Positions 48,001-57,307 of a stretch of DNA of 64,000 nucleotides are shown one piece after another. The stretch spans positions 3,586,642-3,650,641 of the forward strand of contig NC_040013.1 of assembly GCF_000972845.2 (NCBI RefSeq), written 5' to 3'. The position numbers and the translations under genes were made by a program. Source of the stretch: Larimichthys crocea. Lineage: Eukaryota; Chordata; Actinopteri; Sciaenidae. Under the pieces are notes generated by a model, which saw nothing but the letters and a program-made list of their open reading frames with translations, ran no database searches and was not told the origin of the DNA. Position 1 is the stretch's first letter, and each line of letters opens with the position of its first letter.

Positions 48001-51000
48001 AATACAATGATAAAATGGAATATCAACATGTTAAACTGAACACAAGTGCTTCGACTACGTAGAGCGGATGTGAGAAACCCACTGCAGCATAAACTAAAGA
48101 ATTTTTAAGACCCGTTTTAAAAGCTATATTTAAAGTAGCACTGCAGCAATTTAACACTGTATCACTGGGCGAGACAGGTTTTTATTTTTAGTTTTATAGG
48201 CTGAAATATTCTGGCTTTGAATTCTTTCTCTGAGACGAGCTCCAAAAACATTGAATCCTGCATTGCTCTTTCCTCTCTGTCCGATAAATCCTCATATCAA
48301 AACATGAACCCCAAGTTTGGAATTTGAAATGGTTAATCTGTAATTACTTTTTAGTCAAGGGGATCAGTAGCACAGAAAGGTTAATTCACTTCCAAGCGTG
48401 AAGGACTAGACGACTTCATCATCTCCCGGCCAGCCTGCTGTCTGCCCGAGGCGTCAGTCGTCCAAACGAGCATCACATATCACGCTCGTGTCAGTTGAAT
48501 CTGCCCGAAAAACGAGGCCGTCAGTGAGCTGATTCATGTCTGCACACACAGACAGACACCCTACACACCCCTCCCTGCCCTAAAACAACTTGGAAGGAGA
48601 CAACATGCCGTGCGGCTTTGCAGTCGCATCACATTAGTTATTAAGAGTGACTCTGCTCATGCATTCCTAAAAGGCTATATTTTTGCTAGGACTAGATTTA
48701 ATGATGTTCATTTTATTTCGATAAAGACTGGGCAAAAAAAAAGCAATGACAGCATCCTCAAAAAGAGCCACTTGGACCGCAGTTACATCACGGCTAGACC
48801 GGTTCATCTTCCTCCCAGTGCGAAGAGAGATGAAAACTGCATTGACGTAAGCCTGATGTCTCACAGACGGGACACCGCTGTGAGTGACAGTACATCTGAA
48901 TCCCATTTGACGTGTAAACAACACAAAGAATCCCAAACTCGAGGGGAAGTTTTTAAAAAAAGCTCCTTCCCAGTCAGAGGTCTCGTAGAAGGAACGCATG
49001 AATGTTTTCAAGTTCAACCCTCTGCATATTTATCTAACTTTATGTAATGTCCAGAGTTCTGAAACATGGCTGGAATTCCTCGTGCCATTACAAAAGGTCT
49101 CGCATGTTTTTTCCTGTTCTGTCATCTCACATGTGATATCTTCAGTGGGACCCATGCCTGAGACTGAGCATGTAGGCATAGCTGAAATAGCTCGTGATGA
49201 ACTTTCCCACAACATTTTCTCTCTTTAACTCACTGAAGTCTCTCCAGACGCCCGAGTCCCCCCTCTTGGTTTTGTTGTTGGAATGGTACAGAAGCACAGC
49301 AGAGTTTTTGCTGCAGCCTTATGATAACCTCAAGTCTGTATCTTACTCACTTCCCATATTTTACCTCTCACAGGGACTAATGAGTCTGCATTCAGGCAAC
49401 TAAAGGTTAAGGCCATTGTTTTGACGGTAAGTAATAATTTTTTTCCCTCCTTGGAGCGGGATCGCTCTGAATGAAACAGCTCCAGACTTTTTGTTCAGCT
49501 TAATGTCAGGTATTTCTGAAAGGCTGACCTTTGAAGTTTACACCCTCCCTGATATAAAAATGTCAAACCCTCTCTGCATCCTGCCTTTACTGTACAATCC
49601 ACAGACAGTGCACAAACCTTTTGTAGGGCATCTTCTGTGGAATCAGAAGGTAACAATTCAGGAGGAAATGCTAAGAATTCAAACATGTTATTCTTAGAGC
49701 CTGGGATAGTGAAAACAAATATAGTCACACAGACGAAAGGATAAAATCATCCAGCTGTTCTGACTGAGAGAGCTGCAGCTATGGCTGAATTAAAGTTGGA
49801 CAAATCTAAAAAACCTGCATGCATTTGTCCCGTATATTGTGCTATTCCTAGATCCCAAACCTGTCAATCTGCCACAACACCCATGAAAATCAAAAAGTGA
49901 AGTGGCGAGCGCAGACAGCACAGAGACAGGACTACAAACTCCTCCCTCGTTTCTGGTTGGTGGAGACTGTAATTTCACGCTTACTAAGAACCAATTGTCC
50001 TCATCTAATTAAAGACATTTTGTAGTTGGAATTCAGCTGCTTTTTCTCTTAGCACAGCGGACAGTTATTGAAATGGAGGATTAGGCAGGTTTACAGAAAG
50101 GACAGAAAACCAACCTGTGACAGCGGTCTGGACAGTCTGTGGACGCTCTTCTCCTCTGGAGACCATGGACGCAGCTGGACACTGTGACAAAGACAAGAGA
50201 GGGTCAGGGATACATATGTATGTGGGTTGTTTATGTGGTACAATAATAATTTATTTCTCTGAATATATACTGGGTTATTGTGGATGTCTGTTTATTTAAT
50301 CTACTAACTGACTTTCCAAATGTAGCATATTCATGAGATACTGCACATTAAAGATGACGGTGTTATAAAAATGACCAAAATATCTCATGATACAGGATTT
50401 TATTGCCATGTTCAGGCATTTTTGTGGGTTCTCCATGGGAATATGCACAGATGTAACCGTAAACTTGTTTATTTTGAAGATCCGCTGTAGTTTCAAAATG
50501 AAATTAAACCACAATTGGGAAGCTTCTTCAGTCCAGATGGGAGAACGCTGTTTACACTGTGGCCTATTAAGAGCTGTCCAGTCAACTAACGGCCACGCTC
50601 GCAGAGCTCGTGGGGAACGTTCCACATTCTGCCTTTTGTTAACGTGAATGCAAACGCTGGAATGTGATATCCTGTGCATATCCTTTGTTACTACAGTACA
50701 ATCCCATGGCTTCCCTTTCTGTCTGTTATTACCATACCTATTGACTCTGGGCCTGTTGTGGAGTCAAGAGAGCACTTGTTGTAAAGCCTGTTTAAGCAGT
50801 GAATGGACAGGTCTCTGAAATGTTGAGCTCTAAAATGTCCAAGACTTTATCTCAGACCCTCTTCATGCTGAAAGAATTTCTTCTTTAATCTAATCTTTCA
50901 GGCTGATTGTTCGACTGTAATTTACAAGTAACCAAATCGCATGTGTGTGTGACTTCAGACGCTTTAATCCTTTGCTTTAGTTACAGCATCGGTAAGAACA

Positions 51001-54000
51001 ATGCAGGAGTGGGCACGCTGGCTGAGGCTTCAGTATCTGTCCAACAACTACAAATGCTGCACGGCAAGTTATTATTAAAGTTCCACCAAAGCTTTATTTG
51101 TAGTAATTCTTTAATGTGTGGCTGGAGGTTCACATTAAAGGCCGAGGGAGGCATAAGAAACCTTCTGGTAATAAAGCCCATATTTGATCTGCATGCTTGA
51201 ACACTGCAGCACTAATTTCCCCATACAGCAGATCAAGTGAGCTACCTCTTGTTGGTGGTCGGTGTCAGCCTCTCCCTCTTCCCGTCGGGGCTGGCAGGAG
51301 GATCTGGTGAATAAGGTCCAGGGGACAGAGACGCGGGGCTGGAGATGGTGTACTCTCTGTAATTCTGATTCTCATCTCGACTCACGATTACCGCCTCCTA
51401 CGAAAAACATGTTGTTGTATTAGTATCTGCTGAGCGTAACGCGATTGCTACGAGTGCATTTTTGTCATAGTTGAAGGCTTAATTGAGAAACACAATGGAC
51501 ACCTGTGGGAATGTCACAACACACACAAGTAAATAATGTATCCTCAGGACTGCAGATCGTATTCGATATCACCATGTGTTGTAGGTGGTGCTTTGGGATC
51601 TCAATAAAACACAGGAACAAGCACTAAATCACTACAAGGTCTTGTATTGCTTCCATCTCGAGGATTGGGAAATAAGCAGATATGCAATAAACAGATGTAT
51701 GATACAAGCATAACACGATATGAGGCAGCATGCCTTATGTAGTTAAAGCAACACATTACTACACACACTTATGAGCAATGCCTTGAACCAAAGAGATATT
51801 AAGAACACAGCTCTGAGCTGCAGACAGCTCCTGTGGAGCTGCAGCACTGACCTGGAAACGTCCGGTGAGCTGCTCAGGGGTGGTGATGCCGTTCGTCTGT
51901 CCGGGACTGGGAGGTTCAGGTCTTGAAAGGGAGAAAACTTCAAATCAATCGACTTGTCAACACTCATAATGTCTCTGTCTTAGAATACGGAATAAAGTCT
52001 GAGCGCAAAGCAGTGAGGAAGTTCATGTTAAATAAACAAGCGTGCTACGCGTCTAAGTAATAGATTCAAGAACTTGCAAATGTCGAGTGAAGGAAAATAA
52101 TTGACTTCCTAAAAAAAAGGTCCATAAATCTGAGTTTACTGTTTTGAACACTTCTGGACATCCTTTTGCTAATGTGCTGGCGAACATCTATCAGTATGTT
52201 CCCATCAATCTTAGAGATTACTGCCGAAGACGAGTACAGCAGGCTCTGTCCTTCATTTGAAAATATTCTCCCACCGGACATCGCCGTTCCAACTAGTCAC
52301 TTTTGTTTTACTTTCTCAAATAGAAAACACACTCTGTAAGCAGTTCCATCATTGAATTTGGAAGGGGGTGGGAATATGGGCAGTATATGCGCCAATGCAA
52401 ACACACAGTGCCCCCCTGGCTACAGGGCCAGAGGCTGACTGGCTTTTGGTTTGAGCCCGGGGTAATGAGGGACACAGGAAGGCCTGAATGCCTGTGGTAA
52501 ATCGCCCAGAAACACACCTCTCGTGGCCTGGGCTCCGAATACTGTTTACAAGAAAGATGGCAAGAAGACGAAAACTGATACAGCAGCCTTAAGACATTTC
52601 TTCCCGTAGGAGAGATATTAATGCGGCAGGCCTGAAAAACTCATTGCTTTGAACTGGGAACATGCTCACCTTGAGCTTAAACTTTCCACCATGTACATGA
52701 GAACACAAAGGAAGTTTTCGTCTGCAGACAATGAGACGTATTTTAGGTCAGCGATCGGTGTCTAGTCTAGTCTGCGACCTCTGGTTACAGTTCTCCTTTA
52801 CAGGAGAAGAATTTGCTCCTGGTAAAAATGCTGACTTTATACCACAGGGACGCAAAAAAACTGGCATAAATCAACATCTGAAACCCTTTGCTGATACTTG
52901 CTGTTCACAGCTGTCACAGAGGAGACCTGGAGTTAACATGCCTGAGGCAGATTCTTCTTTAAATGTGTGCATTGTAAGAATACCTCTCCACTCTGACAAC
53001 TCAAATATTAAAAACACTGACCAGAGTTCAAGAAGATTCAAATCCATAAAAAGCAAGAAAAGGTTTCAGTAACGTGAGACTTTTTTTTCCCCAATAATCT
53101 CTATTATGAATTTTTCTACAAATTTCTTTGTTCATTTGACAAAATAATCCAAAACTTTCTCATGTGTTCACTGATATCCAAACACACGCGGAAACACAAG
53201 AAGTCTGCCTAATTGAAACTGTCAAAATGTTGATATCAGGAATTTTTATGATCAAAGAATGTTTTTAAAAATCTATAAACCCAGAAACTCGATACAAACG
53301 TTTGCTGCTACAACACGTTTTTGTGATTTTTGGCAATATAAATAAAACTCACCTTACCTGACTGTCCCTTTGAGGTTTGCTCCCATGCCCTGATGCTGTA
53401 CTGTATACTTTAAGATAATGATTTTCACTAGCTGCAACATGCACATCACAGCTTCTCAGTAAGTGTGTTGTAGCGTAACAAGCATAGCCGTCGGAATAAC
53501 TCACGGGTATGGCTGAATCATTAGAGAGAGAATAACAAACGTGACATCATCTGCAAGGCATCAATGAACAATGATGTCCAAACGAGAAGCTGCAGACAAA
53601 GACTAAACGCTCTGAGGGTCAATGACAAGACAGCGATGGTGTGGTTGCTTCGTCGTGTACAAATAAACACAGTAAGCAGAGCCGGGGGGTGAACATGATG
53701 TTGGATTCACCAACAATAAAACCACCGCTGCCTCCGGATTCAGCAGACACGCCTAAAAGAAAACAACTCGTCCGCTCGGATTGGCTGGTGCCAGCTTCTT
53801 CCAGTGGGCAACACCATCTGTGTGATGATGGCCAGTGCCCACATCACTGCTCTGCTGACTGGAGGAGAATAAACTGCCAGATGTTGAGCTGGAAAAAAGG
53901 GAGTGCTCTCATCTAGGCGCAGAATAAATGAAACATTACAGAGTTGTGCTACTCAATTACAAACCTCTTATGGGCTTTGTTTGAATGAAATTCAAACAGG

Positions 54001-57000
54001 TAATGAGTTGGTTGATGAGTGGCATTGAGACAGGAGCCTGTGAGGCACATAAGAGTCAGTTAACAGAGTGAGATTAAAGACATGGCAGGACTACACAGTG
54101 GCATTGTCCTGGGGAGGCAAGGAGTAATGGTGTTGATTCTGGCTCGGTGGGAGACATGAGGTCAGTGGGGAAAAATTCACTCACATGGACGTAGGACATC
54201 CAGAGAGGAGGTGTGTGAAAGCGCACGTGCATGAGTGTGTGTGTGTGTTTTGGAGGGCAATAAGACTAAGAAAGAGTGTGACGAGGGGCAACAGTGACAA
54301 GAAATGAGAAGTGAGGCTGGACCTTTAATCAAAACGCCGGCCAAAAACAGTCCTGACTCGGGAGGAAAACCTTTTAAGTAGCCAGCTCCCTGTCATCCAA
54401 ACACGGTCTTGGCAAATCTCAAAACAGAGTTTATTAAGAAGGACCAGGGAAGGGAACGGCGTGGCTCTCATACACGGCTGGCATTTCCCCTGATTACAAT
54501 CACTTGTTTTGTTTGTACAGCGCTCGCATGATAAAGTTAAAAACAGTGTAAAAAGGAAGATGAAGCTGGGGTGATGCTGGTCTTGGCACAAACACAGAAA
54601 ATTAGGGACATTAGGGAGCGCTGCATGGCACCGCGTTTCGTGTTTAGAAATTCCAACGTATAAACTCAGCAAATAGAAACGCAACACTTTTGTTTTTGCT
54701 CCCATTTGTCATGAGAAGTTGAAGCAGAACACCATCAGGCATGTTTGGGGAAGCTCTGGATCCGGCGTGCTCCGATGTCCTGCCAATATCCAGAAACTTC
54801 GTGCAGCCATTGAAGAGGAGCGGGCCAACATTTCACAAAGCCACAATAAACAACCTCATCAGCTCTATGTAAAGGAGATGTGTCGCCATGCATAAGGCAA
54901 AATGTGGTCACGACAGAGACGGGCTGTTATTTTGTCGGACTGTACTTTTTTTCTTCAACATCTTGATACACCACACCCGTCAGGTGCATGGATTGTCTTG
55001 GCCTCACTAAATGGATTTTAACAAACTTTGTGCACAGAAGAAGTCTGTTGCTTCAACTCTGCTTCAAAACTAGACCATTGTAATTATATATATGCACAAC
55101 ATATAGTAGATTGTGAATATTTGTTCCTATAAGTAGATCTGTATGCCGACATACCTCTGCACCACCAGCTGCAGCTGGGTCTTGGAGTTCTTGATCTTGT
55201 TCTGGGCCTCCACGTTCAGCATGTCGCCCGTGTTTTCCCCGTTGATCTCCAAGATAATGTCACCGGGTTGCAGGTCTGCTTGATCTGCCTTGCTGCCCCC
55301 GTTGACCTGTTCAAAACACAGAAGAATGAGCTCCAGTTCGAACTCCTACTTGCCCCAGGTACTGCTCTGTACATAACACTTTATGGATGCTGTCCATCTG
55401 GCAAGCATAGACAGCGCTGAATCCTATGGCAGTGTGGACAATTAATCAGAGGCTGACATTTAGCCGACGACAAATGAGTAAATGAGAAGAGGTGTTGACG
55501 AGTTGCTCCACACTTTTGCCACACTCTTAATAACCGTCTCGCTCTGCAACTCACAACCCTCACAGTAAATACCAACAGACGCCACAGCGTTCCGCACACA
55601 TGGAATGAGGCAGTGCCGGTCAACAGCCGACAGATTCATGACACCCTCGGGGAGAAGTCATTAGTGTGACACTACTTGATGGTTTGACTGGGCCTGACCT
55701 TTGCAACCGGCCTCACCGCATGTCAAAGCCAATGTTATACCACTACATCAGAGGGAATTCCACACTGATGGGCCGAAACACAACATCATGGCCAACACTT
55801 TCAGCTTGGTCCTGCACACCCGGACACACGCAGGCAAAACATGTCGGTGGATGCTGCAACTGCTTGAAGTATGACATGGAGAGGCCAATAAAACAAACGA
55901 TGTCAGCCAAAATAAACAGAGAACCAATCGCAGAGGATCAAAAATAGATGCAAAGAGAGCGCCAGTCAACAGGCTGTTTGTCAGTTTAGCTGAGCACGAG
56001 GGCAGAGGTGCCATGTCTGTGGGCCCACTCCAGAGGCAATTAAGCGTTGCTGTGGTGACCCACAATGGTGCGTGCCTTTTCCGATCAGGACACGCCTGGT
56101 TTCACAAAAACTAAGAGCAGTCGGGGGTTCTTGTCCAGAGTCTGTGCCCGAGTGAATCGGGGGTAAGCTATCTTTCAGGCAAAACAAGAAAAAGAGGGCA
56201 TCCATGTTGTTTTTTCTGTGCCAAGCGCCAAACACTTCAGATGGTCCAACCCTCCAACTGCTGGAAGGGTGGGGGCGAGACAAGCCGCTTCTCAAACGGG
56301 GCTTTGCAGACTCATTTCAGCGATGAAGCTTCTCCCTCAGCAGGAATTCCTGTCACTTCAAGCACCCGTTTGATATCTGAGACGAACAAACATGCTGGTG
56401 TTGTTTATTAGATGGCAGTGAAAAAAAATAAGACTTAAAGCCCATTATTCATCCACTCTGTTTTTCTAGCCCGAGTTGTCAAGAAGTGCAAACAATAAAT
56501 GCTTTTGAAGTCAAGAGTCTGTGTGAAGCGCTGGTTCCCTGCCATGGTTTTGCCATAATTTATCCTTTATAGTCTGAGGAGCTACTGGGGGAAGTCTCGC
56601 TGGAAAAATCCAGCCTGAGGTGATGTAACATCAGGATGTGCAGTGGGCAGAACTGGGTCTGTGGCATGCAGAGGTTTGTCTGAGTCGGAGTTTCCTGGTC
56701 GTGTTTACTGTGCGCTGTCTGCTTACGGCAGTAAAGGTTTCCGCTTGTTCTCTTCCATCTTCCCTTTTTTAAAAACAGTGACTGGTAAGACATGCTCAGT
56801 AAAAACACGTGCTTTAGTACAAATGCACAGACACACGTGGTCATGCACGCACGGTATAGGACAGAAACATAAACTCACATTGCACCCTGGGATCAGGAAC
56901 CCCTCACCTCCACCCTCCCACCTCAGCTTCCACTGTAACTGTAATCAGTGGTTTCCTTCTAATGTAATCTACTTCCATTCCATTCTAACGGGCTCAGCAG

Positions 57001-57273
57001 TCAAGGAAATAGGTACGAAACAGCCCCAGCGAACACAAACAAAGACAAGAAAAGAGTCGTAGCGAGGAGGAAGTTGACTTTGCATGACATGCCATTACAG
57101 GCTGTGCTTTGACAAAAACAGAGGATATGGTTAGATAAGGTGTGACGAGGTTCAGCAACATGGCGGCTGTTGACACGTACCTTCGAGACGGTTATGGCCT
57201 TCTTGAAGTCTCTCCCTCCGTATATTCTGAAGCCCCATGGTGAGGGGCCAATGAGGTTCACTGTCAGCGCCAT
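32905..57273 (-). CDS. pdlim2: pdlim2, PDZ and LIM domain protein 2, complete nine-exon coding region
   Basis: Coding exons in transcript order are 57273-57181, 55306-55155, 51921-51852, 51397-51246, 50181-50115, 38711-38593, 34533-34385, 33583-33469 and 33097-32905. All introns are GT-AG, phases agree at every junction, and the product is 369 aa (mammalian PDLIM2 is about 350). The PDZ domain is at residues 1-84 with the PWGF carboxylate-binding loop at 12-15. A Ser/Pro-rich linker follows. The PDLIM-family conserved block (DUF4749-like) is near 225-267. One LIM domain has zinc ligands C298, C301, H319, C322, C325, C328, C346 and H349. The LIM core CGLNLKMRGHFWVGD matches PDLIM2 rather than PDLIM1/3/4, which normally have Lys-Gln in place of Lys-Met. 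In mammals this protein links to alpha-actinin and actin fibres and promotes nuclear ubiquitination of STAT4 and RelA; conservation of those roles here is inferred. The gene lies upstream of adgra2 in the same orientation. Confidence 0.93.
33469..33583 (-). CDS. pdlim2: pdlim2 exon 8 (start of LIM domain)
   Basis: This 115-base exon (phase 1 in, 0 after 37 codons plus 2 bases) ends with KKTHTCEKCGTSI, the first zinc-ligand pair of the LIM domain (C298, C301). Mammalian PDLIM2 has HTCEKCSTSI at the same place. The acceptor is GTCTTCCAG and the donor TTTT/GTAAGT. Confidence 0.93.
34385..34533 (-). CDS. pdlim2: pdlim2 exon 7 (PDLIM-family conserved central block)
   Basis: This 149-base exon (phase 2 in, 1 out) encodes SEVYKMIQENKES and then TAPRQSNTFKMLQEVLEAD. 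This is the DUF4749-like block shared by PDLIM1-4, and it is very close to the mammalian PDLIM2 version (SEVFKMLQENREG ... APRQSSSFRLLQEALEA). It is one of the two most diagnostic exons for the gene. The acceptor is CTCTTACAG and the donor AAAG/GTTAGA. Confidence 0.94.
34534..38592 (-). other. pdlim2 intron 6, partly repeat-derived
   Basis: A 4.1-kb intron. Roughly 35440-36130 resembles dispersed fish repeat sequence. A 15-base direct repeat (AAATGACAAAACTCA-type) occurs twice at 36826-36855. Two CTCF-like motifs lie at 37830 and 38078. No exon was recognised. Confidence 0.6.
35440..36130. repeat. Probable dispersed repeat in pdlim2 intron 6
   Basis: Segments such as TGGATTTGAAATAAAACAAT near 35605 and TTTTCGGGTGATTATACACC with AATATTATATTTCATTTCTG-like text near 36030-36100 match repeats I recall from many fish introns. 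Boundaries and family are not determined, and two different elements may be adjacent. Confidence 0.5.
38593..38711 (-). CDS. pdlim2: pdlim2 exon 6 (linker)
   Basis: This 119-base exon (phase 0 in, 2 out) encodes a Ser/Pro/Arg-rich segment ending MSPRRR. The acceptor CCTCCACAG/GAG is pyrimidine-rich and the donor CGCAG/GTAAAA is good. The repeated SP dipeptides are possible proline-directed phosphorylation sites (inference). Confidence 0.82.
39627..39641 (+). promoter_or_regulatory. CTCF-like core motif (pdlim2 intron 5)
   Basis: The plus strand reads ACAGAAGAGGGCGCT, 13 of 15 core positions, with the whole AGAGGGCGCT half perfect. Confidence 0.3.
42111..42200. repeat. Degenerate CATCCATTTTCTCTACCCGC-type fish repeat
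   Basis: It contains ATCCATCCACCCATCCATTT, then CTACCCGCTTTATCC and GGGGGCTGGAGCGTATCTCA. This resembles the common teleost repeat with ATCCATTATCTATACCGCTT and GGGCTGGAGCCTATCCCAGC. Confidence 0.6.
50115..50181 (-). CDS. pdlim2: pdlim2 exon 5 (linker)
   Basis: This 67-base exon (phase 2 in, 0 out) encodes about 23 residues with a VHRLSRPLSQ tail, weakly like the DRLSYSGRPG region of the mammalian protein. The acceptor is TTGTCACAG and the donor CACAG/GTTGGT. The call rests on good junctions and preserved phase more than on sequence identity, so this exon could be alternatively used. The intron below it is the largest in the gene (11.4 kb). Confidence 0.75.
51246..51397 (-). CDS. pdlim2: pdlim2 exon 4 (Ser/Pro linker)
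   Basis: This 152-base exon (phase 0 in, 2 out) encodes about 50 residues, including NQNYREYTISSPASLSPGPY, a Ser/Pro-rich stretch positioned like the SSPTSLSPRAGSP segment of mammalian PDLIM2. The acceptor is TTCGTAG/GAG and the donor AAGAG/GTAGCT. It is separated from exon 3 by a 454-base intron. Confidence 0.85.
51852..51921 (-). CDS. pdlim2: pdlim2 exon 3 (linker)
   Basis: This 70-base exon (phase 2 in, 0 out) encodes about 24 residues containing SPGQTNG and a terminal RFQ. Both resemble the segment following the PDZ in mammalian PDLIM2 (SPGQTNG ... TRFQ). The acceptor is CTTTCAAG and the donor CAG/GTCAGT. Confidence 0.88.
54656..55055 (+). mobile_element. Internally deleted Tc1/mariner-type element
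   Basis: The left end (about 54663-54712) carries the AAACGCAACACTTTTG / TTTTTGCTCCCATTT signature I recall from the terminal region of a widespread fish Tc1-like family. It is followed directly by sequence matching the 3' end of the transposase gene and then by the family's 3' flank (TTGATACACCACACCCGTCAGG). The front of the transposase and the right terminal repeat are absent, so this is a deletion derivative or solo fragment that cannot move by itself. Confidence 0.75.
54734..54900 (+). pseudogene. Tc1-like transposase C-terminal fragment, frameshifted
   Basis: Fragments in different frames match the C-terminal end of Tc1 transposases: PANIQKLRAAIEEE, then ATINNLISSM followed by a stop and RRCVAMHKA. 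At least two frameshifts (near 54750 and 54840) and one in-frame stop break it. The catalytic DDE part is missing altogether. Confidence 0.75.
55155..55306 (-). CDS. pdlim2: pdlim2 exon 2 (PDZ core and C-terminus)
   Basis: This 152-base exon (phase 0 in, 2 out) encodes the rest of the PDZ domain, including DLQPGDIILEINGE, the classic PDZ beta-D to alpha-B core, and the NVEAQNKIK helix. The acceptor is TTGAACAG/GTC and the donor is CAGAG/GTATGT. It lies about 1.9 kb from exon 1. Confidence 0.93.
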
Positions 57274-57307
57274 TTAGCGATCAGGTCAGCACACACTCGT
57301 CGAAACC
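57181..57307 (-). CDS. pdlim2: pdlim2 exon with start codon (PDZ N-terminus)
   Basis: A short 5' UTR (57307-57274) precedes the ATG at 57273-57271. The exon encodes residues 1-31, starting MALTVNLIGPSPWGF, the beta-A strand and ligand-binding loop of an ALP/Enigma-type PDZ. The donor is AAG/GTACGT, ending exactly on a codon (phase 0). A strong acceptor (a T-rich tract then TTCAG) sits directly above 57307. The 5' UTR is therefore split, and the transcription start lies further right. Confidence 0.93.

Larger units (their letters stand above)
38712..50114 (-). other. pdlim2 intron 5 (11.4 kb)
   Basis: No recognisable coding exon. It contains a degenerate fish tandem-type repeat fragment at 42111-42200, a CTCF-like motif at 39627 and a short frame with an RYGKR motif near 40300-40480. 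A cryptic or isoform-specific pdlim2 exon inside this intron cannot be excluded. Confidence 0.6.
51922..55154 (-). other. pdlim2 intron 2 with an embedded Tc1 remnant
   Basis: A 3.2-kb intron between the PDZ exon and the linker exons. A decayed Tc1-like transposon occupies about 54656-55055. No exon recognised elsewhere in it. Confidence 0.7.
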
